Assembly (NCBI GenBank): GCA_043228905.1
Contig: JBHGNT010000006.1
Span: forward strand, 18,166,001-18,230,000
Reading direction: 5' to 3'
Source: Azolla caroliniana
Lineage: Eukaryota > Polypodiophyta
DNA length: 64,000 bases
Position numbers and translations under genes: made by a program. The notes below the pieces were generated by a model. It ran no database searches and was not told the origin of the DNA. It worked only from the letters and a program-made list of their open reading frames with translations. Within the stretch, counting starts at the first letter, position 1. Each line of letters begins with the position of its first letter. Positions 10,440 through 21,054 of this stretch are shown here, one piece after another.

Positions 10440-10926
10440 ATCTTCACGATAGCGCAAAGGCTGCTCCATTATCCAACACCTTGGTCTCCATCCGGGACGA
10501 TGTGATATACGGTTGTCCTAGGATGGCAGGATGCGAAGTCGAGTCTTGCACGAAAAACTGTTGATCCATCTCCACATCCCTAATCGTGACTTTAACATTG
10601 GGTCAAGCTCCGTACAAGTCCTCTGTGGCCTTCGTTGTCGCTCGAATCTTCCATCCATGGTTTGTATTAATCGGCCATCTTCCATTCTTGTAGAACTCGG
10701 TCGACATGAGGTTAATCTCCGAACCATCGTCAATCAAGGCTGCCACGGTCTCTTTCTTCTCCCCGATCTTCACCAGTGTCTCTTTTGTCGCTCTTGCCCA
10801 ATGAGGTCGAGAGTAATGGTTGTCCGCCATCACTCCTTCCTCCTTTTCCGATCTTGCCATGGTTATGGCACTTGTTTTCACCTCCTCTTCATCTGATTGT
10901 TGCCGCTTCCGCTTAATCAGGTCCAC
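10440..10926 (-). pseudogene. Gyp-C aspartic protease
   Basis: The minus-strand frame has a basic acidic N-terminal part (KRKRQQSDEEEVK), then VAALIDDGSEINLMSTEFY, the aspartic protease active site in the form DDGSE, followed in a second frame by INTNHGWKIRATTKA and further downstream residues. The usual form is D-S/T/G-G-A/S, so the motif is acceptable for a gypsy protease. The frame breaks near 10600 and ends toward LTR2; RT is absent. Confidence 0.7.
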
Positions 10927-11037
10927 GATAGTATCATGGAATTCCTTCTAAGCGATCCCAAGCAGTTCTCTCAAAGTAAGGTCGACATGACTTTCTAAAA
11001 CCTTCTCTTCAAGGACCTTCCACAAGTCAATTGTTTG

Positions 11038-12526
11038 TTATATGTCTGACCTTAGCTTGTAAGTCGGTGTCGTTCGTTCTTTTCCTTTCTTCACAGATTC
11101 ATCGACTTCCATTCGAGAAGGTTGGCTTGATCCACCGGGCTTCATGCTTGTTTCTCCTATCTCTTTTCGTGGCATAGGTTGCACTTGCCCTTCTTTCCCT
11201 GTGTTTCTCATATTGTGATGCTTTGATGTGCCATCTTCTTCATTAGTTTTTTTCCTCTTCTCTTCGACAAGAGCTTCATAATTGTCACACACAACCTCCG
11301 CAAAGCTTGTGTTATCATCGACTGGATCCGACCATCCGGTAACTCGTCACACATTTCGATTAGCAAGTTTTAGATCCTCCAAATTGGTTTTGCCTTTCTT
11401 TTCACACTCGAAGACTGTTGGACAAAACCCAGCTCCTAGCTTTATCGTCTTTAGATTCTCTCTTCCAACTCGTATCCCGACCGATGTGGCATAGTGCATA
11501 ACTTCCACATGCCTTGCGTCTTCCTCCTCCACTATCTTTTTCAGCCCACCTCTTCCAAAGTTCACTCGTAGTGGCTTTTGGGTCTCGCTCGAATGAATCA
11601 TGTTGCCGTCCAAATAGATGACATTCTTACGAATCGCGTCTTGCAAGTCAGTGCACTCCCTTCGCGAGTGCTTGAAGTTGTCGCACCACACACATCTATA
11701 CGCTTCTTTTCCCTTGGGCCCACGTCGACCTAAGTTGGCCAGCGATACCGCTTCAAACTTCTTGGAGAGCTCTTCAATTATAGAGTCCTCCATCACTTTC
11801 TTGTCGAAATTGTTGATTGATTTGTTAGGCTCGATCGTCATAGGTGCCTTCCCTCTCCACGATTGTGGATTCTCCATATCAGTTTCCTCTGGCCATTGTC
11901 GACGCCTATCAAGACGGCTACAAGCCTTCTTCACCGCCGCCCAGTCCGCTACCAAACCATTTGGTTGCGTTTCGTCCTCCAAAAAACTGCCCAATTCTCG
12001 TTGGTCTTTCGTATCCACCGCCTTCAAAAATAGCAGGACTTTATCTCCATCGAGAACTCGTTGATCAGCACTCATAAGTCAATTGTACTTCTGGTCGAAT
12101 TCCGCATATACTCCTGACACACACTGATTCTTCCCTTTCTTATCGATCCAAATCATTAGCGTATGCCAAGTCATCCGTGACGAATCTTCAAGCATGTATT
12201 CAACAAGAAGCGCCTTTTCGAACTCCGCCCAAGTTGTATGCTCGTTCTGGATCTCCATGATGTGCTCGCGGATCCCTAGTTCCACCACACGTTTGAAGCT
12301 AGAAATTTGTTTGAGATCGTTGACATCCCTTTGCTGCATCTCGTTCCAATAGGTACCAAGGAAATCCGTGATGTTTCTTGCCACCAAATCGTCCAGCTAT
12401 CTTGACTGTTCGATCAACAGCTTTGTCGATTAAAGCCTCTCGATCTCTCACTTTCAGCATGTATTCCACAATAGACACCATGCCTTTCATTAATTCCTCT
12501 CCTTGAGTTCCACTTGTCGAAGCCAT
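11038..12526 (-). pseudogene. Gyp-C gag, copy 2
   Basis: The start at 12526 gives MASTSGTQGEELMKGM. The capsid-like part continues in a second frame (12387-12079) and a third (12075-11347), the last 242 codons long, with the zinc knuckle CVWCDNFKHSRREC near residue 128, followed by FGRGGLKKIVEEEDARH. A lysine and glutamate-rich tail lies at 11292-11038. This is the better preserved gag of the array; two or three frameshifts inactivate it. Confidence 0.85.
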
Positions 12527-12582
12527 CGTCGCACTTGATATCCTCCCTACCGCCTCTTCAGGTTCGGTTCACCACTTAGATA

Positions 12583-13015
12583 TGTCGTGCAAAATCCGTC
12601 ACTATGTGCGGATCGTGAGGCGGAAGCATCGGGGTTATGGACCGGAAGGAATTAAGGCTCACACGCTTAGCACAAGCAAGATTACACATGAGACAAGTAG
12701 GTAAAAGAAAATATTCGTTTATTGCAAAAGAAAATGGATTCTTTATAATTCTAGAATCATGTTACAACAGATTGGATATGAATATGAAAGATCATTCTTG
12801 AAAGAAAAGAGCCAACAACCATGTAAGGAATGGTCCGATATGAATATGAGAGATTATTCTTCCCCAAGGAATGGGAAAGAGAAGAAGAGAATGGGAAAAA
12901 AAACTAGAGAAAAAAAGTGGAACATATATGGAGTTCCCTCTTGATCATAGCCTCCAATGTTCCTTTGCATGCATCCCCTTTTAGTTGCATGGCCTCCATT
13001 TTTTGCATGCACGTT
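12583..13015 (-). repeat. Gyp-C LTR3, truncated
   Basis: It starts TGTCGTGCAAAATCCGTCAC and matches LTR1 closely as far as the TTGCATGGCCTCCATTTTT repeat, then stops abruptly. Beyond it Gyp-B sequence resumes, but RT and RNase H of Gyp-B are missing, so one deletion removed the rest of LTR3 and the neighbouring host part. Confidence 0.85.
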
Positions 13016-13700
13016 ATCTTCTTATGCTAAATTTGTCTCCTCTAGTGCCAAAGCCTGAACTCGTTGAGATACCCTTATTTCCTTTTCGGTAGCCTCCTAT
13101 TGTAGTCGGATTTCTTTCATTGTTTGCTCATCCAGTGGTAAACTCTCCTGTGGATCAACATACAATGTTCGAGCTTGTAATATATCCACTTCGAACAAGG
13201 GAATAATTTTTGGGTTATCATTGAAATAATGATGCTCCTCCACTTCATCCAGTTCTTCCATCATATTCACAGCCTCTACATGAATTGACAAACATTGCTT
13301 ACTCATAGTAATCTTATTTTGAGTTGACACACGGATTTTAGTTTTCCCTTTTCGGAATGTCAATAAATTCTGATTCCAATTTTGCTTAATATTAGCAATT
13401 TTTAACCATGGCCACCCTAATAGCAAAGAATATGCTCCAGGAGCCTCCAGATGGAGCACAATTGCCGATATTTGAAAAGTGTGACCACCTAACACGACAT
13501 CTAATTGCCGCAGTAATCCGATTGGTCGCACCGTACTGGTATCGGCCATTCTCAACCAAAATGGACATGCTTCCCATTTGGTAATGCTGAGCTTATCACA
13601 AGTAGTCTTATTAATTACATTAACTCCTGTGCCACCATCGACAATAGCACCATCTATTTCTTGGCCATGAATTATGACATTAATGGACGGATTCTACTCA
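13016..13700 (-). pseudogene. Gyp-B aspartic protease
   Basis: The frame reads INVIIHGQEIDGAIVDGGTG then VNVINKTTCDKL, a DGG-type protease active site near 13640, and further LEAPGAYSLLLGWPWLKIANI, the family's second conserved block, near 13420. The form DGG with GVNVI is usual in Tat/Athila-like elements. The tail (13250-13025) is acidic and runs to the deletion edge of Gyp-C. Confidence 0.85.
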
Positions 13701-15449
13701 TCCATAATTGTCAGATTATTACTAGGCTAACTATAGTTAACAGGTACCTATTCGGTGTTGTTCTGGGCAATTAGAGTTGCCACTTTCTCAGTAAATTGTG
13801 GAACCAATTTGAGTAATCCCGTTAAAGGTAATGTTACTTGGCAATCAGCCAAGATTTTCTAAGCTTCCTCATGTTCCTGTATGGCCATTGCTTTGGGTAG
13901 CTCGTTAACTTGGTTTACCTCATTGTCTTGCAGCATCCTGCACACATTATTTTTATTTGCCTCTTCCACCCATTCCCTGGCTGCTTTTCTAACAGCGTCC
14001 TGGATCTCCCATTCTGATTGTTTTTCTTTTACTTCTGGTAATGACCTGCTAAATTTCCGGTATCACCATATTAACGACAAGTGCTTTTCCTTTGATTTTA
14101 GAGGGACATTGATTTGCATAATGTCCATCTTTCCTACAAATATAACAGTTAGGAGTGAATGATCCATTGCCTTCACCCTATTCATATTGGGAATCTTCAT
14201 TCGGATTTTCTTTCTGAGAATCATGTTGAAATTATTGTTACGCTTTTAGTTTATAGAATTTTTGGTTGTTGGGCCGATTGTGATAACAACTGCCTTGTTG
14301 CTGTTGACGATTGTTATCCGGCTGTGCTGAAAAATCTTGATCTCGATTCTGTCGATAATCATATTGTCTGACTTCCTCTGTCGAACCTTGATTATCATTT
14401 CTCCTATATTCATTCTAGTCATTGTGCAGTCTCCTTTCCGAATAATTCTGATTATCATACCGATCATTGAACCTATTACGGTTATCCTGGTAACCATTTT
14501 CTGGAAAAATTTGTTGTACCAGTGTTGTTGTTTTGTTAAGCAAATTATATTCACATTGTTCTACTGAATGGACCTTAGAGTGACAGATTGTGCAATGTGT
14601 TCGTAAACTACACTCTATTGTCGAATGTCCCATATTCAAACAAGTAGTACACTGTACTGCTTGGCGAAACTGTAATTCTTCCATAGTTGGCAAAGTATGA
14701 TGCAATGCCGACATATCCATACTTCTTACATTTTTTGGATTCTGACCCGTAGTAATGGCCTTATCAATCACTTGCTCAATTGACTGAGTTCAGAAATCGA
14801 ACACCGCTAGTGTTGTTTGTAGTGGTTCGCGAATTGCCTCGAGAAAGATATCCTTTAGTTCGTTATCCGGAATTGGCCTGGAAATTTGTAACTGCAGATT
14901 CTGAAAACGAATGACAAATTGTGACACCGTTTCATTGGGTTCTTGATATAATGCATAAAATTGAGCTATCAGATACTTCTGAGGAATCTGTCGATGAAAC
15001 AATTGAAGAAACTTCTTGGTTGATTGTTCGAATGTTTCGAACGCTCGGAAACTATTCTGAGCAAACCAATTGGCCAATTGGCCATCTAATGACAAAACAA
15101 ACTCAACTATTTTAGACCTATCCTCGGCTACCGCCGATAGTGGCTGAGCTCCATGGTTTATTTCCCATGTTATCAAGAATTCCCTAATATGAGCTTCTGC
15201 ATCAGCGCCTTCTCGAAATTTCGAGTAAGGGTAAGGCATATTGTCTTCACTCCAAATATCGTAAAATGAGACTTCTTTGGGCTGATCTCCATCTGCCTTA
15301 CTGTCAGTTAAGTCGGGAACTGAAGACCACCTCCGACTTGTTCCTTGTTGTACTTCCGCAGTAGAATCCTCTTCGAGTCGGATTGTAACCGAACGTGTAC
15401 GAGGACGTTTACGATCGACTGGTGTATCCGGACCAGACGACAATACCAT
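13701..15449 (-). pseudogene. gag: Gyp-B gag with three CCHC knuckles
   Basis: The N-terminal part (15449-14790, 219 codons) is a retrotransposon capsid: FYDIWSEDNMPYPY, LDGQLANWFAQNSF and YQEPNETVSQFVIRFQNLQ. A second frame (14771-14415) holds two knuckles in tandem, CTTCLNMGHSTIEC and CTICHSKVHSVEQC, then an asparagine, glutamine and arginine-rich spacer. A third knuckle, CYICRKDGHYANQC, lies near 14100-14140. Only frameshifts interrupt it. Whether the start is at 15449 or further upstream is unsettled. Confidence 0.85.
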
Positions 15450-15475
15450 TCGACTTGTTCTCTGCTAATTGCAGA

Positions 15476-15495
15476 TTCCACCGGGCATGCCAAAA
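15476..15495 (-). other. Primer-site region of Gyp-B
   Basis: On the minus strand TTTTGGCATGCCCGGTGGAA lies nine bases from the LTR end. Athila and Tat elements have a similarly spaced TTTTTGGCGCC-type site. I infer it primes from a tRNA 3' end starting TGG, but I cannot name the tRNA from the sequence alone. Confidence 0.55.
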
Positions 15496-15503
15496 TTATA
15501 CTG

Positions 15504-15969
15504 TGTTGTTCGGCCGACAATCGACTATGTTGTTGACATAGTATAAGTCGAACGTTCTATCAATGAATTTGTGGTTGGGCGAATGAATATTAAGTTGTTG
15601 TAATACTATCGATGTTATACAGACATCGAGATCGTTACTTATGTAATATAGTTATATCAAGATGGAAATAGATTAACAAAAGAATAAATAGTTGCACACT
15701 GAGACTAAACTTATATTACTAAAATAAACAATAGTTTTTACAATGCCTTTGATTCCTTTTATAGGCAACCGAAAGAACTTCCTCATCAAGAAAACATATT
15801 GCCATATCGGCAAGAATTACAAAATTTGTAACTAACTATATTTTTGGTTTTTAATTATATTCGGCAAAATGCTGACTCATCGATCCTCTTTATTGATCCG
15901 ACTTCGACTCTGACATTTCCGTCTCTGACGCTTCTCCACTTGTCCGACCCCCCCTTTGTTCGGGTAACA
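15504..15969 (-). repeat. 5' LTR of Gyp-B
   Basis: It starts TGTTGTTCGGCCG and ends CGGGTAACA, 466 bp. It is followed by the target duplication CTTCG and then Cop-2 gag. It differs from the 3' LTR by scattered substitutions and two small indels, so the insertion is not recent. Confidence 0.85.
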
Positions 15970-16611
15970 CTTCGACTCGGGCCTCTTCCCCGGTAATTGC
16001 CTTCTTCCGTAACCAAAACCTTTGGATCGGTTCCGAACTCCTGGTTCTTCCAGCGAGCTTCTTCATTTAGCAAACTCGACTTTACTCTCGCCAGGGATAA
16101 GTGCTTCCCTTCCGGTCCTGTGTTGGCCAAAGTGACGACCAGCGTCTCTCAGCTATCCGGAAAGGATACGAGCAACAACAAAGTAAGTACCTCGTCGTCC
16201 ATAGGTACTTCTAGTGAGTTCATTTGGTTTATCAAGACCTGGAAGGCATTCATATGTTCCGCCATGTTGGAGCCATCTTGATATTTGAGCCTCATTATCT
16301 TCCGAAATATTGAGACTTCATTTACGACATTCTTGTTTTCCAACATCGTGCCAATCTTCTCCCAGATCTCATTGGCGTTGTCCTCTTCATTGAAGGTATT
16401 GTATAGGCTCATGGAAGAAGCATCTTATGTATGTCTTCGTCTTCATATGCATCATCTCCCAGGTTGCGACATCAATCTTGTCCAGTCATTTATTACCAAA
16501 TTGTACCAGTAGTCAGAGATCTTTGAACACTAACATGTCCCTCATCTTCGACTTCCATATTGGGTAGTTGGAGCCGGTGAGCTTGAACATGCCACCGAAT
16601 GGGTCTTCCAT
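15970..16611 (-). pseudogene. Cop-2 gag
   Basis: The start ATG at 16611 opens MEDPFGGMFKLTGSNYP, the same Gag N-terminus as Cop-1 and Cop-7. Further blocks are NEVSIFRKIMRLKYQDGSN and MDDEVLTLLLLVSFPDS (near 16160). In-frame stops near 16500 and a frameshift near 16420 break it. The zinc knuckle is on the far side of Gyp-B at about 4450. Confidence 0.85.
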
Positions 16612-16643
16612 TTTCTTTCTTTCGTTTGAAGTTTAGAACTTTG

Positions 16644-17097
16644 CTCTCATACCAAATTGTTGAGAATTGTACTCGACCACATCCGAGTTTCACACTAGAA
16701 ATGGAAGATTAAACAGAAAGTAACAATGCACTTCTCAAGATAAAAGAGATGACATCCGATGTTAACATGGAAAACTTTGAGAGACAAAACCACTGGAATT
16801 CTCAAACTCCAAATTGGATCACTATGGGGAGAGGTACTACACTATGAGATTCTGAGGCAAAAACCTCAACCTCTATCTTCGCCAAACCGGCGGTTACAAA
16901 AGAAATGCTTTCTCTCTCTCTCTCTCTGTACAACAATAACAACCACAACAAGAATAAATAACCCACCTCAACATTGTTGCCCTAGTTATATTTATACTTA
17001 TATAACTTTGGGGCTATTTACAAATGTGACCTCAACAGTCACATCGAAACATATTTACTGATATCTCCAGCTGGATACCTTCCAGATCCATCCGGTT
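16644..17097 (-). repeat. Primer site and 5' LTR of Cop-2
   Basis: The primer-site complement CTCTCATACCA is at 16644-16654 and the LTR starts TGTTGAGAATTG at 16658. It shares the CTATCTTCGCC, GCGGTTACAA and CTATTTACAAAT blocks with the Cop-7 LTR. The expected end (CATCCGG...AACA) is cut at about 17097 by the tandem duplication that follows, so no target duplication can be read. Confidence 0.75.
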
Positions 17098-17098
17098 C

Positions 17099-17302
17099 GT
17101 TGTCGTCATTAGGGGAGTTAGGGTCCCTCTCTGGGTCCCTCTCTGGGTCGACAACAACCGTTGGTTGAGTGGAGTGCGCGGGCACGGGCCTCGTCGAAAG
17201 TCATAAGTTGTCGTCATTAGGGGAGTTAGGGTCCCTCTCTGGGTCGACAACAACCGTTGGTTGAGTGGAGTGCGTGGGCACGGGCCTCGTCAAAAGTCAT
17301 AA
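17099..17302. repeat. Two-copy tandem duplication
   Basis: A unit starting GTTGTCGTCATTAGGGGAGT occurs at 17099-17206 and again at 17207-17302. The first copy has an extra 12-bp repeat of CCCTCTCTGGGT. The copies otherwise differ at only a few positions. On the minus strand each unit encodes the same short peptide, TFDEARARALHSTNG, so coding sequence was duplicated. Confidence 0.9.
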
Positions 17303-17650
17303 GTTGGTACTCTCTAGAGATGTCAAGGTACTTGTGTAACTCATTGGTGTCCTCTTGAAGTTTGACATGCTAGTTCAATATGGAAGGTTCAATGCTGAAA
17401 ATGTCGGTGCGAATGCGAACATCCCAAGCATGTTTCCACGCTCAGACTAACCAAAGGAATCCGAAAGACGACACGTAGGCATCTTCACTCTCAAGAATGG
17501 CATGGGTAAGGTAACTTATGATTCGGTGTAGGCACATGAGCTTTGCGAAGAGTTGTGCTAGTTGTTCCTCGTTGACCTGCATTGTGTCGGAAACCTCTCC
17601 ATGGACGCCATTATATGTTTCAATAACACCAAAAATTGAGTGACTTCATA
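17303..17650 (-). pseudogene. Coding relic of unknown identity
   Basis: One minus-strand frame, interrupted by two stops, gives VIETYNGVHGEVSDTMQVNE, then EQLAQLFAKLMCLHRIISYL, then FGFLWLV, AWDVRIRTDIFSIEP and LQEDTNELHKYLDISREYQL, and runs into the duplicated TFDEARARALHSTNGCC. It has no CCHC, protease, RT or integrase motif. It could be a fragment of a host gene or of an unfamiliar transposon. I do not recognise the family. Confidence 0.45.
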
Positions 17651-18817
17651 ACCAATTATTTGTCAGGCTTCACTCGTTATATCTTTGGTGCCTGGGGAGG
17701 TTTTGGGTGCACCGCAGTGTGAAATGAGAATTAGGGTCTTCATTCTTCCCTATACACCATTTACTACAAATTTTGTAGTCTATCTCTCTATTTTTACTAG
17801 GGTTCCGAATGTTGGAGGAAACAATAGCAAAACCTCCATTACAACCCGTTTGGAGAAGAACAAGAAGAAGTTGTGTGAGTGTGCCACAAAGGATCACTTG
17901 TCGAACTTTGTGTGGTTGTTCGACGAGTGGTCACTCATCGAATTGTGTGGGGGTAGTGGAGTCAAGCCATGCTCCTTGACATGATCAAGAAGACGTGATT
18001 AAACAAAGGTTAGGACAACATAAATGTAGGGCAAAAGAAAACAACAATCAGAGACATGATTAGAAACATTATTAAAAGAGACAATCAGAGACATGATTCT
18101 AATTAACCATGCGCAAAAAATTATTTAGTACATCAGAGACATGATTAGCAGCATTATTAAAAGATTCTAATTAACCATGCTCGAAAAATTAAATTACATG
18201 GTTGAAAAATAAATACTCATGTAATTAGTAAAATGATTAGATCAGAAAAAAAACATAGGGGAAAAACAGGTGAAAATAAGAAAAGAAAGAAAAATTAGAA
18301 AATTAAAAATAAAAGGGAAAAAACCCTAAAATTTATAGCAAAAGGACACGTGAGTAAAAATAGCATTATGTTGTTCAATGAGTGTGAACTCGTCGAATTT
18401 TGGGGGACATGTTCGAAGAGGGTGAACTCATTGAATTGTGGGGGTCTATGCGAGTGACACTTAGGCTAGAAAATATTAACGTTTTTACAAATCTGAATAT
18501 TATATTTCATTTCCTATGAAAATTTAAAATCAGTGGAGATTTATTAATTGGATACATGTCATATGCTCATTATGTTATACAAATGAAATTTTACCAAATC
18601 TGAATATTTTACTTATCAACACTGATATTAAATTTATAAACAGCTACATATTTTCTCCTCAAATATATAGATTTTTTAAACAATATGAGTTATAGAAATG
18701 ACTCTAGCCATTTAACAAATCTGTATACCAAAAGCTTGTGTAATAATATTTCAATGTAGCTTTAATCAAAATAGGACAACCAATTCATGGGGATTCCAGA
18801 GGTAAATAAAATCATTG
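17651..18817. other. Stretch without a gene
   Basis: I see no supported gene. There is a minus-strand ACCCTAGTAAAAATAG element near 17790-17810, of the kind common in plant leader sequences, which might belong to the relic at 17303-17650. Two or three isolated units of the 37-bp minisatellite occur at 17903-17955 and 18371-18460. The remainder is AT-rich. Confidence 0.5.
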
Positions 18818-19320
18818 TGTGCAATCGTCAAACTAGGGGACTGCTCAACGAGTTCACACTCGTCAAACTTTGGGGGACTTGTTTGACGATTGTGCATTCG
18901 TCGAACTGTGGGGTCTTGTTCAACGAGTGTGAACTCATCGAATTGTGGGGTCTTGTTCAACGAGGGTAAACTACTCGAACCGTGGAGGACTTGTTTGACA
19001 AGTGAGCACTCGTTGAACTTTGGGGGACTTGTTCAACGATTGTGCACTCGTCGAACTGTGGGATCTTGTTCGACGAGGGTGAACTACTCAAACTGTGGGG
19101 GATTGTTCGATGAGTATGAACTCTTCAAACTTTGGGTTTCATTCGATGAGTGTGCACTCGTTGAACTGTAGGGGTCTGTTCGACGAGTTCATACTCATTG
19201 AAATTTGGGAGTCATTCGACAAGTCTGGACTCATCAAACTTTGGGTCTTTTCAATGAGTGTGAACTCGTCGAATTTTGCCTAGGTAGTTCGACAAGTCTG
19301 AACTCATCGAACTTTGGAGA
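18818..19320. repeat. 37-bp hairpin minisatellite
   Basis: About 13 tandem units of 35-38 bp. The consensus is TTCGACGAGTGTGAACTCGT then CGAACTGTGGGGTCTTG. Each unit contains an inverted repeat, TTCGACGAGT against ACTCGTCGAA with a 3-4-base centre, so every unit can fold into a hairpin, and paired changes such as CAACGAGT with ACTCGTTG occur in some units. Open frames across the array are by-products. It is not a CRISPR array because there are no unique spacers. Confidence 0.9.
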
Positions 19321-19944
19321 ATCTCGGGACACATCATTCGAAATAGATATGTCCGAGGTGGCGATTAATGTGTACACGATGTGGGTTGGTGCGGGGTACG
19401 ATGGCGACTGAGGTCAATCGCTTTTTTAAGATTGCTTAAAGTGTGCGGCACTTCATCGGGGGTTGTTTGGGGTGGACTCAATTTTAGATCTTATTTGTAT
19501 GTCTAAACATAAGTAGTGATATAGTTTTAGAAGAATAGAAAAGTGAGGGCGTGGGTGGGGGTTAGGGGAGTGTAGCTTGTTGAAGTTATCAAAAGTATTT
19601 AAACCTAATCAAAGTTTTTAGAACATATTAAAGATCATTGGGATAACTTAAGTTATTAGACACCAATGAAGTACTATTAAAACACCAATATAGAGTATTA
19701 TTAAAACGGGACCACACGCTTAGATGAACGGGAGTTGTTTAAACACACGCTTAAGCAAACACTTAAAAGAAAGATTATTATAAAAAATAAAAATAAAAAT
19801 AAAAATAGAAAAGAGAGATTGAGATTAAAAAATGATTATGGTTAAGAAGGGATTATGATTAAGGGGGAAGGGGTTGCTAAACAAAGTACTTAAACCTATT
19901 CAGGAATGGGATTGGGGACACATCGTGGTTGTCACTAGTATTTA
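19321..19944. other. Stretch without a gene
   Basis: AT-rich sequence with no supported coding. GGGACACATC occurs at both ends (near 19326 and 19916), which might mark an old insertion, but I see no terminal repeats. A short AAAAATAAAAATAAAAATA tract lies near 19790. Confidence 0.5.
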
Positions 19945-20416
19945 CATAACGTAGGTGAGGGTAGGTCACCAATATTTACATAAGTGAATGGAATGTTCAC
20001 TAATGTTAGAAAGGGACTAATGTGATTGGATAGAAGGAATGATAGGTGCATGCACTATCATGATCTTCACAGCCAATGAACGGAGTCTGAGTCTTTTTAG
20101 AAAGGAACATCTATTCAAGGGGCCTAGGGAGAGGTATAAATATGAGACTTAGCTACCCTCATAAGGAAATTACGTCAGAAGGCTATTGTCTTAGATACCG
20201 GTGGTGTGGACTAGGCTTTTGTCACGACAATTGCGTTAATCTTTTCCAAGGTATTAGTCATCCTAATATATGGTGGTATGGGATGTCAGTGGTAGGATGG
20301 CTATGTCTAGATCATGGCTCGGGGGTGGTCGGGTGGAACGGGTTCTCCTATCCAATTTATTTACCTTGTTTTTACTTTACTTTGGTCTATTGATTAGTAA
20401 TATAGACCCTTTAACA
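19945..20416 (+). repeat. LTR remnant of the Gyp-A/Gyp-D family
   Basis: It aligns with 60-527 along its whole length, including TATAAATATGAG (20114), and ends TTTAACA at 20416. The first few bases of the LTR are missing. No primer site or polypurine tract adjoins it, so it is a solo or truncated LTR. Confidence 0.8.
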
Positions 20417-20864
20417 ATTCACCATCATTTATTTGGACGACACTCCAATCTTTTTTCAAGACTCCCAAGGAGCACGGTGTGCATGTCAACCAGTCTTGGA
20501 AGAAGTACGATAATATAATCTTTACATTGTTGTAATGTGGGGATCTCACATGAGGAAATAAGCTCAACTATATCTATATATATAAAAGACTGAAGGACAA
20601 GGCAAAGTACAACAACAAGAGTACAAATGTGATGATGTTAAATTCAACAGAAAGACATAACTCAACTTATAAGAACTTAGTCCATGCGTCGAAGGTCAAG
20701 GGTGTGAGTCCTATTTAATGTATGGAGGATCAAGAAGACATTAGTAGGATGAACGAGTGGGATGGTCAGGATGATCAAGATTTTGCTCGCACCAGACGCT
20801 TGAGGAAAAGGAGTGTGCATCAAAAGTGGAAAAGTGAGGTGATGAAGAAAGGGTTGTGGAAGTC
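20417..20864. other. Stretch without a confident gene
   Basis: A plus-strand frame of 64 codons at 20722-20916 is charged (EDQEDISRMNEWDG, RTRRLRKRSVHQKWKSEV) but has no motif and runs into an LTR, so I do not call it. A TATATATATAAAAG stretch lies near 20570. Confidence 0.4.
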
Positions 20865-21054
20865 TGTTGAGGACCTCTATATAAGTGTGTATAGCAAACA
20901 ACACAGAAAGATCTAAGCAAGCAAGATAAGCAAGAAGCTCAGTTGAAGCTCTAATGGAGACTTGTATTTCTCTTTTGTAAACTCAAGCCCTAACTTGAGA
21001 ATGTATTCACACTTAAGGATACAATTTGGAAGGAGTTGGCCTTTTATGCCAACA
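20865..21054 (-). repeat. 3' LTR remnant of Cop-3
   Basis: It ends CTTTTATGCCAACA, followed by AACTCCCCCGTAAAAGG, the complement of a polypurine tract. The same LTR end and tract occur in Cop-5 (28367-28400), which identifies the family. The AGCCCTAACTTG block also matches. Only about 190 bp can be aligned against about 300 in Cop-5, so the outer end is lost or diverged. Confidence 0.7.

Larger units (their letters stand above)
6364..13015 (-). mobile_element. Gyp-C, three LTRs with two deleted internal regions
   Basis: Reading the minus strand the order is LTR3, gag, protease, LTR2, gag, integrase, LTR1. The LTRs all start TGTCRTG on the plus side and align. No copy of RT or RNase H remains. 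LTR1 and LTR3 are closer to each other than to LTR2 over their first 350 bases. The right end is deleted inside LTR3, taking part of the Gyp-B host with it. The array looks like a recombinant of two related elements sharing the middle LTR. Confidence 0.75.
4507..15969 (-). mobile_element. Gyp-B, a Tat/Athila-like gypsy element in Cop-2
   Basis: Two LTRs (4507-4995 and 15504-15969) share most of their length and enclose minus-strand gag, protease and integrase. The perfect 5-bp target duplication CTTCG flanks the element at 4502-4506 and 15970-15974, and Cop-2 coding is split exactly there. The protease has the DGG form and the primer-site region TTTTGGCATGCCC with a short spacer from the LTR is of the kind seen in Tat/Athila elements. 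RT and RNase H were lost with the Gyp-C insertion and a later deletion. Confidence 0.9.

Noticed and set aside
17651-17990. Host gene promoter or first exon on minus
   Set aside because: An AACCCTAG-like leader motif and a short frame are present, but there is no TATA box, splice pattern or recognisable product.
18818-19320. CRISPR-like array
   Set aside because: Units are contiguous with no unique spacers, the DNA is eukaryotic and no cas genes are present.
18766-19411. Open reading frames across the minisatellite
   Set aside because: They arise because the unit happens to lack stops in some frames; the peptides are just translated repeats (SSNCGVLFNE-like) with no start context or motif.
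19321-19930. A transposon bounded by the two GGGACACATC motifs
   Set aside because: Ten bases of direct repeat with no terminal inverted repeats or coding is not enough.
20722-20916. Charged 64-codon frame on plus
   Set aside because: No motif, no homologue recognised, and it overlaps the Cop-3 LTR remnant; too weak to call a gene.
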